DNA of 64,000 nucleotides from Lepus europaeus (Eukaryota > Chordata > Mammalia > Lagomorpha > Leporidae). Below, one piece after another: positions 21,366 to 32,412 of the stretch. The first letter of the stretch is position 1. Each line of letters opens with the position of its first letter. The translations under genes were made by a program, and so were the position numbers. The stretch lies in contig NC_084835.1 of NCBI RefSeq assembly GCF_033115175.1, forward strand, positions 27,919,858 through 27,983,857. Direction: 5' to 3'. A model generated the notes under the pieces. It worked only from the letters and a program-made list of their open reading frames with translations, searched no databases and was not told the DNA's origin.

Positions 21366-24300
21366 TGTGAATTTCAGGTCAGGTCCCTGGGGTAGGGGTG
21401 GGGGTCACAAAGAACTGGTTATCTCCCATGACTGGTTGCTTGCTGTTTCTGGTGATATTGGCTCCTCAAGGCCTATGGTGGAAGCTCCTTTCCTGCCCGT
21501 CCTTAACCTTTCCCGTGGGAATCCTTCGTCTTGTTGCTTGCATGTGTTGTCATTTGCTTTCTCTGTAGGGAATTTAAAGGGGTAAGAGCTGGAATGAGGA
21601 GAGTGTCAGCTTCCTAGTTCCTTTTATTGCAGTGAACTGATCCTGTCTGTCTTTTGGCTTCCTCTGAGGGTCAGCCCACCACCCATTTAGGATTCCCTGT
21701 CCTAATGAATCTTAGCTTGGGGACTCCTAGATGAGTCTTTCTGAGGCTCTGACTGGAGTTGGTTAACTTTCCCTGTTGTATTTCTCATTAAGGTAAGGGG
21801 TATAAGTGTGGAAGGGCCAGCTTGGGCCCTGGGCTCAGGGAAAACCAGCTTCGAGGTGCAGCCTGCCTCTTCTTAGCTTCATGCTGAGGCCTGCTCTCCC
21901 TAACCTGCTCTCCCTAACCTGGAGAGCTGCGTGTGGAGGCGTGCAGCAGTCTGAGCGCAGACCTGGACACCAGGCAGTGCCCAGCCAGTTTCAGCTCCTT
22001 GGTTTGGGCCCTTGTCTGTCTTGCCTGGATGTTGATTGGTGCTTTTTTTGTTTTTCTCTGTGAAACGGCAGTTGTGTTTTGCTGCACAATTGACATCTGG
22101 CTTGAAGGCTACAGCCCTTCCACCCACTGGGATAGCTTTTATTTTGTGTGCAGTGAGTCACTGGGTCCCTTGGTGCCCCTGGCTAGTCTGGGGTTGTGTG
22201 ATATCCTGAGGACCCCTTATCTCCTGCCTGGTGACTGGGAGGAGGGGTGGGAAGGAAGACCTTAAATTCCCCCAGGGCAAGCTTGGTCTTTCTTGATAGG
22301 GAGAGGAGCTGTCTGAGCGGTGGGCTTCAGGGGTTGTTTGAGGCAGGCATGAACGTACAAGTCAAAAAGGCAGGGATGCCAGCTCAGCCTTTTCCTTGTG
22401 CCCCCAAGCTGGTGATGCAAAGCACAATGCCCTTGGACACAGGCAGAGCACCAGGTCCTTCTGTCCCTTTCTCCACGTGCTTTCCAGATCCAGGGTTTTA
22501 TGAGCCCCAGCATCAGGCGTGGCTGCTGCAAAAGGTGGGGGCTGCCTGGCAGCTCCAGCAAGCCAGCTGTGAAGCCCTGCAGGCCAGTTGCACAGCAAGC
22601 AGGTCCTCACTTCCCCCAGCCAGGTGCCCCGGAGAGCACCCCTGCCCGTCTGGGTCAACACCCTGAAAACACAGCTGAGGAAGCATCCGGTGCCTCTGCA
22701 GCACCAGCTACGCCGAGCAGCTGCCGCGGGAGCCCGCAGTGCCGGGCGGGTGCACGAGGAGCGCCAGGCGAGACTGATGGGGCCGCCGCAGCCGCCACCA
22801 TCAACCTGGGGGAGGCGACTCGGCAAAGGCAATTAGGAAGCCACTGCAGCTAATTCCATAAAGCGCCCGCACGCCACATTCCCGGTGACATTAGGGAGAA
22901 ATGTGAATTGTCATTTCCATCCCCTTCACCTTCACATGGGGGTGAACTTCACCTGGCTGCCTCTGAGGCCCTGCCAGCGTCAGTGTATGTGTGTGTGTGT
23001 GTGTGTGTGCGTGTGCGTGTGCTTGTGTGTGTGTGTGAGGGGGTGATGCGGGCCTTCCTTTTGAGTGTTTCTGGTTGGTTGTTTATCTTTCTGGGACCAG
23101 ATTGCTGTGCATTGCAGGCTACTAGAGCTGCGTCTCCTCTGCCCGCTGCACATACCTGCAGCGTCCACAGAATATTCCTGGGGACGGCTTCCCGGCTCTG
23201 GCCGGCGCAGGCTGTTTCTCTCACGCAGGAGGAAAGCCTTGTGAGGGGCTACAAAGCAATTCGGGAGGCATTTTTCTTTGCATTTGCATCCTGCAGGTGT
23301 AATCGTGTGTCCCCTTCCCTGGGCCCAGCCTGTGGATGTGCCGAGAGCCTGCACCAGGCACAGCCCCTCCGAGATGAGGGCAACAGCTGGCTGGGGAGCG
23401 CGAATTAAATTATACGGGTTTAATGGGGTGGTTGTGCCAAAAGATATTTTGCTCCAGCCTCTGCTTCCCGCAGAATCGAGGCTCAACAGAGTTTTGTGTT
23501 TTGAGGCAGTCAGAGGAGTCTGCGGTCCGGCTCCTTTCTGGGCCATGTTTCTTCCATGGAGGCTGACCTTTCTGCTTGGGACCTCTGTGTGGCCCTGCAG
23601 GAAGTAGGATCTGATGCCCACCTGCCTCCTTCCTGCTGCACCCGACCTGCTCGTTTAGGACAGAAGGAGAAGGGAGCAGAGATGGGTGCAGGTCCTCAGT
23701 GACAAGCCCCAGGTGCCACAGGGTTGAACCAAGCCCTTGCTGGGCATCAGGGGAAAGAAGGCTTCTGTGTCCCATGGTAGGCTTTTCTGGTGACAGAGGG
23801 AGGCAGCCTGAGATGTGTGACCTGTGTGCTGCTTGTCCCATGTGCTCCCTGTCCCGTGCCTCCTTGGGTCACCTCTGCTGGCGCCCTGCTTTGCTGGCCT
23901 TCGCCAAAGGCTGTATTTGCAACCCTTGCATGTCAGCCCACCGATCACCTAGAGAAAATATTCCCCTGATGCCCGTCTTTCTGCCAGAACGTTTTGTCAG
24001 GGGTCACTCTCCCTATTAACACTGTCTGTAGAAGTGAAGCAAGTAGGGGACGGAGCAGAGAGTCACGTGTTTATTCAATGCTGATCACCCCGCTGAAAAC
24101 TGAGGTCCACAGCCCACTCCTCTTGCACCATGGGGTGCACGTGATGAGACGCTTCCTTGTGGGCAGAATGTCCTGGCTTGGAAAAGTCTTCAGCTGTCTG
24201 AACAGACTTGTGAGCATGCATTTGCTCTTGGCCACATGTTAGAAATGTTTTCTTCTTTCCTTCCCTCACATCTTGCCTTCCTGCTTCTACGAACACCCAT

Positions 24301-24540
24301 TGAATACCCAATGAAGTGTGCAGTGTCGTGTTGGGCGCCGCAGCCCCTTTGCTGCCGTGGCTACTTCTCACATCCTGCCCCTGCAGGCTCCAGTGACAGC
24401 ACACCGCTCTCATTCCCCTGTCGCGGCCGGCTGTGTCACGCCTCTGTGCCTCTGCCCGTGCCACACTCCTCCTGCCTCCTACTGACCCTACTGCCCTTGT
24501 CTAAGTGCCGAGGGCTGATTGCACAGGATGTCAGTCTGCA
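21366..24540. other. Unique intron sequence with a CpG-richer islet
   Basis: No gene recognised. A 15 bp tandem duplication (CCTGCTCTCCCTAA) lies at about 21889-21918, a CpG-richer islet at 22680-22880, a long GT/GC alternating repeat at about 22984-23038 and an octamer ATTTGCAT at 23282-23289. Confidence 0.45.
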
Positions 24541-24716
24541 GCATGCAGCAGTGTCACCTGGGAAGCTTGCTACAATGCATTCCTTCAAGGCCCTGCCCCA
24601 AGAGAGTCTGACTCAGTAAGCTTGGCCCAGGGCCCAGGGTCCAGGAATCTGCACGCTAGCACATGTCTCAGGTGAGTCCCACTGATGGTCCATGGACCAC
24701 ACTTTGAGAAGTGCTG
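24541..24716 (+). repeat. MER5A-like (hAT-Charlie) element
   Basis: GTGTCACCTGGGAAGCTTGC, AGAGTCTGACTCAGTAAGC, CCAGGAATCTGCACGCTAG and GACCACACTTTGAGAAGTGC follow the MER5A consensus as I remember it. Confidence 0.75.
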
Positions 24717-26810
24717 TTTGCACCCCTCCTCTGGGAAGGCTTCGGGATTCCCCTGCACAGACCTCCTCCCTCCCTCCCTTGCCTTCTGGCCTGTGTACAT
24801 CTGCCTGCCATGGTTTGCTTTTGCAGCTCTGTGCATGGAGCCTGTGTCGTCCTGAGCTGGAGACTGTGGCCACTCCACCCCAGAACCACGCTGAAGCCGG
24901 GGCTGGCGCCGGGTGCAGCCTTCCTCGGTGTGGGGGGCATGAATGGAGGATTTCTCTGCCGCAGAAGCAAGGGCCCCAGGACAAGTCAGGTTTTTCATCT
25001 CGAAAGTCAGAAGGTGCCCAGGTGCGCCTCTGATTGTTGAAGTCGCTTATTTAGAAACCACTGCGCACAGCTGAAGTGGCCACTCTCCAATTTGTGAGAT
25101 GGAGAGAAATTTGTTGACCTGTCACCCCTGGCTTTTCTTCTTGCCGAATGGGTTACCGGGGCCTGTGGTTACCAGTCCGTTAGCGAAAGATTGTTTGGTG
25201 AACAGCAGCAGGAAAGGTGCCATCTGCTGAGCATAAAAGGCTGCTCCTAATCTCCCTGGGACAAGACTTGCTCCCTCAGGGGCCTGTTGGGCACAAGACT
25301 GCATTTTTTGCCCAAGTCAGTGCCTTCCAAACTTCTGTGACCTCCGTGAGGGAAGCATGTTTCATGGCAGCTCATCACACGCACCCTTACAGGTGAATTA
25401 CAGATTCCGTGAGAGACTGCTCAGCCTTCTTCCCTGCAGTGCCGTCTCGTATCTTGCACTGTGTTTTAGTCTCTAGTATTCTATCCGATTGCACTCTTCT
25501 ACTTTATTCTACACTAGTCTCCTCTACTCTGGTATTCCATTCTATTCTGTTTATTTCAGAAGGCTGGCTGTGACTAATAAATTGATTTCACAACCTAATA
25601 AATGTGTTAGAAAAACAGTGCTTTAAATGTTTCCAGGGTAAATTATAGACTAGTTCAATTTTATTCTGGGAAGTGCAGCATTGATCTTTGAGACCAAAGC
25701 TGGGTCTCCCCTGGCGACGACGATAGGTGGTGATAGCTCGCGCTTAGCCAGCCACAGTGGCAAACTTCCTGGGGAAACTTCATTGCAGCTTTCCAGCAAC
25801 CCCATGGCCGATGGGAGGCAGCTCTGGTTCTGTGTGAATGCGAAGCCTGTTCTCTTACCCGTGCTTGCATTTGCCTCTCTCCCTGTTGTCATTTGGTCCC
25901 AAGTGCAATGTGGAAAGCCAGTTAGGGGCAGTCTAGAATGATGTGATAGGCAGCTCTGGGGGAGAGAAGGGGAGAGAAAGGCAAGGAAGCCTGGGGAGTC
26001 CAGGGTGTGCAGTCTGAACAATATCTGGTGTCTTTTCTTGCACCGAGAGAATTTGCAAAGTGCTATTGCCTCTGTGTTATTCTGGCTGTCACCTCTTTAG
26101 ATCACACATTGCAGGTGGACTTGTTATTGTTGCTTTGGGCAGTTACTTGTTGTCACATCTCCTCCTGTGCTCAGGGGCCAGCCTTCCAGGGCCAAGATCC
26201 TTGGCACTCTGGGTCCACACCTGAGGACAAGCCTCCTGAGCGCTGGGTGAGCGAGTGTGGGCGGGGCTCCTGCTGGCTGTTAAGCTGGTTGTCATCATGA
26301 CTAGCCGTAGGAGGTGGTCCGTCTTCATTCTGCATTTCAGATCTCCCGGCTAGTGATGGGCAGGTCTGGTGGAGGACCACCACCCCCAGGTGCAAATGTC
26401 AGGATTGTGTTCATATTCAGTTGCTTTTTGCTTCCTGAAGATTACCTTTGTTATCCCTCCACATCCTCCTGAGAGTTTATCTTCTTGCCACCTGGATCTG
26501 GGTTTTCTTACTTTGATTGTCCTTTCTCTTGATTGTTTTGAGTATAATGTGGCCAGAGAGTCACGAAGCTGGGGAGGACAGGGCCCTGGCTAGGAGATCT
26601 GAGCTCAGGGACCTGGGGCAGCTCCTGCTTCTCTCTGGGCCTGCACACAGTGCAGCTCAGAGGCCCCTTGGTGCTGAGAGTGGGCGCAGCTCCAGAGGAC
26701 CACAGACCCACCCTTGTTCCCCATCTGCCCACCATGAGGTGGGTGCCACTTGGTTCTGGCTCTTTCTTCTGTCTTCCTCCACTTCTTCCTTCTCCTCTTT
26801 CTCCTTCTTT
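24717..26810. other. Unique intron sequence
   Basis: No gene recognised. A degenerate TTCTA/ATTCT pentamer-rich patch lies at about 25460-25560. Confidence 0.4.
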
Positions 26811-27124
26811 TAAAAGATTTACTTACTTATTTAAGGGCAGAGTGACAGAGAGAGGGAGAGACAGGGAAAGAGAGGGTTTCCATCTGCTGGTTTTCAGATG
26901 GCCACAACAACCAGGGCTGGGCCAGGCTGAAGGCAGGAGCCAGGGATGCCATATGGGTCCCCCACATGGGTGGAAGGGACTCAAGCACTTGAGCCATCAT
27001 CTGCTGCTCTCCAGGCACTTTAGCAGGAAGCTGAATTGGAAGCAAAGGAATTGAACCTGCTCTGTGGCACAGGATGTGGTGTTACACGGGATGGCTTAAC
27101 CCCCTGTGCCACAATGCATGCCCC
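26811..27124 (-). repeat. Lagomorph CSINE, minus strand
   Basis: Diverged C repeat from TAAAAGATTTACTTAC to TGTGCCACAATGCATGCCC, with small internal deletions. Confidence 0.85.
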
Positions 27125-29884
27125 TGGCTCGCTCTTCTTTTCACTTTGTCCCAGCAGCCATGCATCTACCCACACCCGTCGCCCTGCCCCTGCCTGTGCC
27201 GGGCCTCTGCTAGAGTGGAGGGAGTTGTGGAGATGCTCCTATGGTGTTGAGGCAGGGGCAGCACACACCCCAGTGCAGACTCTGTAGAGCACAAGAACCG
27301 CCACGCTCGGTGGCTAGGAGAAGGAAGCAGCGTCACTGTTGGGAGGCCAGGGCAATGTCTCCTTTTGGAATCTCCCCAGAGTCACCACGAAACCTCAGAG
27401 TTGTAGGATAGGAACGGAGTCGTCTCTGAATGTGAAAGGCAAGAATAAAAGGGACTAAGCTATTTGACATATGGGGAAGCCCTGTGATACTTTAGTGAGT
27501 AAATTGGTATTTATGTAACCTAGTATATTCATTTCCTCTGATCCCCTTCCCTTCGATGTTGACTTAATAACACGCCTGGCTAAATGACGTTAATTGCTTT
27601 AAACTGCCAAATTAAAAAAAAAAAAAAAAGCCAGCATTCATTCAACAAGTGTGCTGTGCTTACTGCCTGGGATGGGGGCTGGGAGGGGGCACTGAGGCCT
27701 CGGAGGGGAGGGGAGGGAGGCTGAACCATCGCCCAAGTGGCTCAGGAGAGAGGCTGGTACCTCCCAGGGAAACTGGCTGCTGGGGCTGCATCTCGGCACT
27801 GAGCTGGGGGCAGAGGCTCCTGGGACCAGAGCCAGCTGTGGTTTTGAACCCCAGCTCCTCGTGTTGGGGTGCGTGGCCCTCAGTGGTCTCTTGGCTTCTC
27901 TGTTTCCCAGTTTCCTCATCTTAACTCGCCTCTATCTCTTTGGACTGTTGTGAATGTGAAATTAGACCATGAACATAAGTTGTACCTCATTGTCTGGCCG
28001 TTGTGGGAATTCACTGAGCAGCAGCAGCCAGAATTCTAACTGTTACGGCCTTTGAGTCGCATCCCCGGAGAACATCCTCTCCCCCTGCCACACTGTCTCA
28101 CTGGGTCGTTGCTCTGGTTCTTTCCCCCGTGACGGTCCCTGTTGGCAGATCTTTGCAAAATCTGTGAGCCTGTGAGTGTGGAGAATGAGTGAATTTTCCA
28201 GGCTGAGGAAAGCAGGTTGAGAGAGGTGGGTGAGTTCATAAGGCACAGATCAGAGGGTCGTGCGGGTATGCACTAAACTCAGCCATGGCGGGCAGTGAGT
28301 GGGGGCTCACTGATGCCTCTGCTTAGTGTCCCCTAAGTTTCCGAGAGCAACACCATCTTTTCTCCGTGAGCTACAGGTGGAAGGGGAATGTGTGTGTGCG
28401 TATGTGTGTATGTGCGTATGCGTGTGCCTCCCGAGAAGATACCTCATGATGCTTTAGAACCTCACTACTGGGTCAGTTTTCATTGGTGGATGAAGTGGTC
28501 ATCCTTCTCTCTGGGGAGCAGCTCCATGCAGATTCTCATAACGATGGAGTCCCTCTGGGAAGTTGTCCTGGCTCCTATCCAGGGCGCCTTCCCTGGGACC
28601 TAGTGAGGGACTCTCTCCTGTTGACCCATCCGTGTATGTGTGTTGCCATGGTGATTTAGACTTCCCACTGGTCTCTGCCAAGCCCTCACACTCCGCTTGC
28701 AATGGGCTACGAGGCTTCACTGGTTTTCCTGTTTTGTGGGCAAGACTGTTGGGTTAAGAGAGGGAGACAAGGAGAGGCTGGGGGCTGAAGTGTTGGATGG
28801 TTTCAGTTCTTTTTTCAAGCAGGTCCTTGAATTTAGCCCTTGACTAGGGTGCTATAAATTTGAGAGTGATGGCTATTAATACTTTGCTTCTTGTGTAGCA
28901 GCTTTTATCTAGGGTGTCAGAATACATCAGTAATACATTATTTCTCCATTTCTCCATTGTGCATGTTGGGAAGAGGTGGCGGGGGATCTCCAGAGAGAGC
29001 TTGGATGTCCCGGACCACAGCTAGTCCCTGGCAGGAGCATGAGAAAACAGTCTGAACTTGATTGCATTTGTTCATTTATTTGTCATTCAACACATGTTTT
29101 TGCATCCTGCTGCCATACCCTAGGCATCGTGCTGACTCAGGGGTTTTAAGGACAAACAACACAAGATGTAGCCTGCAGCCTTTTGGAGGTTACAGTCTAG
29201 CTTGGGAATCAGGTATTTCTCAGAGTCACGCATGCACGTCGCCCTGCACCGCCAGGAGGGAACACTGACTGGATGCGACCTGAGGACCTGCTCTGGTCGG
29301 GGGTTGGAGGAGGCATTGCCGAGGGCATGGGCTTCAGCTGAGAACTGAGGGATGGCGGCAGTGAATGTGATAGAGAGCTTGGGGAGCCCTGGGCCCTTGG
29401 TGAGGCGTCCTTACCTGTCCTGGCCCAGCTCGCCTTCCCTGCCCCACCTGGAGTCGTGCTTCATCTTCTCACGTAAGCTCTGGGTCCTAGAAACTCATCC
29501 TGTGCTTTCTTCTTTTGCTTCTCTTGTTCCTCCTGCCATCACCCCTGTTGCAGCCTGTTGGATTCTCAGCCTTCCAGGCTGAATGTGTTAGTACAACAAA
29601 CCACTCTGGCACTTACTGTGCCAGGGGCTCAGTGCTGGGCCCTTGGTTACTACTGTCCTTTGGGGAAACCTTTTCCAATCTTATCTGCTTTGGCCATTTA
29701 AAAGCTTTACTGGCTTCGATTCCTGTTATTATTATAGTCATTATTGTCCTTGGGCCTTGCCCTCAGTTCCATAAGCTTTTGTAGAGTCTCTGACTTTCTC
29801 CTCTTTGTTTTCTGATGGGTCCCTAGAGCAAGGCCTGATGGTGATGGTGGTGATTCTGGTGATGGTGGTGATGATGATGGTAAC
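27125..29884. other. Mostly unique intron sequence
   Basis: No gene recognised. A MIR-like piece is at about 27815-27970, an A-run at 27613-27628, a GT/GC alternating run at 28388-28430 and a GATGGTG repeat at about 29838-29880. Confidence 0.4.
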
Positions 29885-30145
29885 ACACTACTTGTTGAAC
29901 ATTCACCATGAGACAGACAACGTTCAAAATGCCTAGTGTTTATTAATGCATTTAATCATCATAACAACGTGGTGAGCAAGCTACTCTTTTGTGGCCCATC
30001 TCTAACCCATTAAGGAACTGAAGCACCCAGTATGCTAATTCACTTTTCTGAAGTCATTTGGCCAAGAAGTGATAGAGCCAGGGCCCCAGGTCAAGCTGTT
30101 TGGCTCCAGTCCGTGTCGGTGACCACTACACTATGCATCTGCCTG
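29885..30145 (-). repeat. MIR/L2-like fragment, minus strand
   Basis: CATTTAATCATCATAACAAC, TTCTGAAGTCATTTGGCCAA, AGTGATAGAGCCAGGGCCCC and GACCACTACACTATGC keep the order of the reverse MIR/L2 consensus. Confidence 0.65.
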
Positions 30146-30669
30146 CATTTGCAGAGGTGACCAGGTATAAGTGGCTGTGTTCCACAGTGACAGGAGGAAG
30201 GGTGCTTTTCCCCCAGGGTGTGCACCTGAAGTGTTACTGATGGATGCTGGTCCTCCATGTGCCCGGAGAAGCAGGGTCCTGACCTCCATGATTCATCACA
30301 GGCAGGAGATGCTGAGAGTCGCATATGCGTTGTGCATTCCAGCAGCCTGGCTTGGCTCTGCCTGAATTCGTTTTCCCCAGTTGCTTTTCTGCCCAGGATG
30401 GAAGAAACCCCCAGGCTAGGCCAAGATGTTACAGCGGTGACTTCCCCTCAACATAAATGCTGAGACTTTTCTTTTATTACATGTGCAGCGTCTCTATGAG
30501 GCCACCCTGGCTTCAAAAGTCGCAGAGATGAGAATTCCCCTGGGTTCACACATAGGTGCTGGGTGGTCACTTGGGAGAAAGAATGACTATGCTAAACTTG
30601 CAGCTTTTTAAATTACACAGTGTTGTCTATTAATTATGGGGAATTCTAGAAGGACAAATAAATAAAAAA

Positions 30670-31440
30670 TAAAATGAAAGGCTGACTGTTAACATTTTAG
30701 TGTATTTATCTTGCTCTTTTTTCCTTTACATATGTGTAGGCATATATGTGTATATGTCTGTTTACTTGACAGAAATAATATTATATTGTACAACTATTTT
30801 ATAATTGAAAGACTAGATTCAGGCTCATGAAGGTCACTTAAAATAATTGTTTTTTGAGGCTGGTGTTGTGTAGCAGGTAAAGCCATTGCCTGCGATATTG
30901 GCATCTCATAAGGGTGCTGGTTTGGATTCCAGCTGCTCCACTTCCCATCCAGCTCCCTGCTGATGGCCTGGAAAATCAGCAGAGGATGGCCCAAGTGCTT
31001 GGGCCCTGCACCCATGTGGGAGACCTAGAAGCTCCTGGCTCCTGGCTTTGTCCTGGCCCCATCTCCTGTCATTGCAGCTGTCTGGGGTGTGAACCAGCTA
31101 TGGAAGATCTGTCCCTCTGTGGCTCCCTCCTCTGTAACTCTTTCAAATAAGTAAATTTTTTTTTAAAAAAAAATTCTTCTCCCTGTGAAAACTGAAATTC
31201 ACTTCTTCTTTGAAAAATTGGAAAGTACCATATGATACAGAAAGAAAAATTATTCCTAATCTTATGATGCAAGAATAACCACATTAAAATTTTGCAGCAT
31301 TTCTGTTAGGCTGCTTAAATTTAGAATCACATCGTCAACATAAAGTTATTTTGCCCCTCCCTCCCCAACTTTATTTCCTGAACGTATTCCTTTATCTCTA
31401 AATATCCTTCAAAGTGATTACTTTCTGGCTGCAATGCATT
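30670..31440 (+). repeat. Ancient LINE-like fragment split by a CSINE
   Basis: GACTGTTAACATTTTAGTGTA with a TATATGTG patch before the SINE, and ATTGGAAAGTACCATATG...AATAACCACATTAAAATTTT after it, resemble one old AT-rich LINE end present twice. The family is uncertain. Confidence 0.35.
30856..31164 (+). repeat. Lagomorph CSINE, plus strand
   Basis: C repeat from GAGGCTGGTGTTGTG to an AAATAAGTAAATT tail with T and A runs; inserted into old AT-rich repeat DNA. Confidence 0.88.
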
Positions 31441-31539
31441 GTTTCACCCTGTGGGTGTTGCGGCGGCTGTGTCCCCTTCCCCGGACTGTGGAACACAGGG
31501 AGTGTTGCCCTGGTTGTCCCCCTAGTGCTTTAGTGAAAC

Positions 31540-31541
31540 CC

Positions 31542-31591
<50 letters not shown>

Positions 31592-31633
31592 CCTCTCTCC
31601 CTTCCTCCCTCCCTCCCTCCCTCCCTTCCTTCC
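31540..31633 (+). repeat. (CT)n and (CCCT)n microsatellite
   Basis: About 40 bp of CT repeat followed by CCCT and CCTT arrays. It joins directly to the CSINE at 31634, whose own GA run is its reverse complement. Confidence 0.9.
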
Positions 31634-31653
31634 TGATTTATTTTGAAAGAGTT

Positions 31654-31710
<57 letters not shown>

Positions 31711-31948
31711 TTGATCTTCTATCTGCTGGTTCACTCTCCAAGTGACTGCAGTGTCCAGAGCTGAGCCAGGCAGGGGCCAGGAGCCAGGAGCTTAATCTGG
31801 GTGCTGGAGCCCAAGGACCTGAGACATCTTCCACTGTTTTCCCAGATGCACTAGCAGGCAGCTAGATTGGAAGTGGAGCAGCCAGGACCCATAAGGGATG
31901 CTGGCACCTCAGTGGCAGCTTTACTCGCTGAGCTACAGCACTGGCCCC
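31634..31948 (-). repeat. Lagomorph CSINE with long CA and GA runs
   Basis: C repeat in reverse with an expanded (CA)6 and (GA)~20 tract at 31655-31708. The usual long T tail is replaced by the adjacent CCCT microsatellite. Confidence 0.85.
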
Positions 31949-32199
31949 CAGGGGACATCTTTGTCTCTGTCAGTCCCACTCCCGATTATGCCTCTCAGTG
32001 GTCCTTAGAAGCAGTGCCACTCTGCCAAGGATGTGAAGGCAGAGCTTCATCGCTGCCCGTGTAAACACCTGCATGCACGCCTGTGGGCTTCTCTTTGTTT
32101 CTCCAATCTTGTCCCAGGCTTGCTTGGAGATCACTCAGGCTTGGTTGGACTGAGCAGCCTTGCTGTTCTTTCTGTATGTGAGGCAATCAGCGAGGGACT

Positions 32200-32412
32200 C
32201 AAAGCCAGACTCTGGAGCCACCCCAGGAGTAGACCTGGGGTCAGACGCTGGCTTTGTTGGTTGCTAGCTGTGTGGACTTGAGCAACTGACTCAACTTCTC
32301 TGAGCTTTGGGTTGCCAAGAGAAAAATAATACCCACTGACTGGAGCTGTTAGGATTAAATCACACGTTTCAAGTACTTAGCATAGAATCGAGCACACAGT
32401 AAGGGCTTAGGA
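32200..32412 (+). repeat. MIR, plus strand, near full length
   Basis: GACTCTGGAGCC-like start, GCTAGCTGTGTGGACTTGAG, CTCAACTTCTCTGAGC, GTTAGGATTAAAT and AGTACTTAGCATAG follow the MIR consensus in order. Confidence 0.75.

Noticed and set aside
22981..23038. Poly Thr-His / Val-Cys ORFs
   Set aside because: Translation of the GT dinucleotide repeat.
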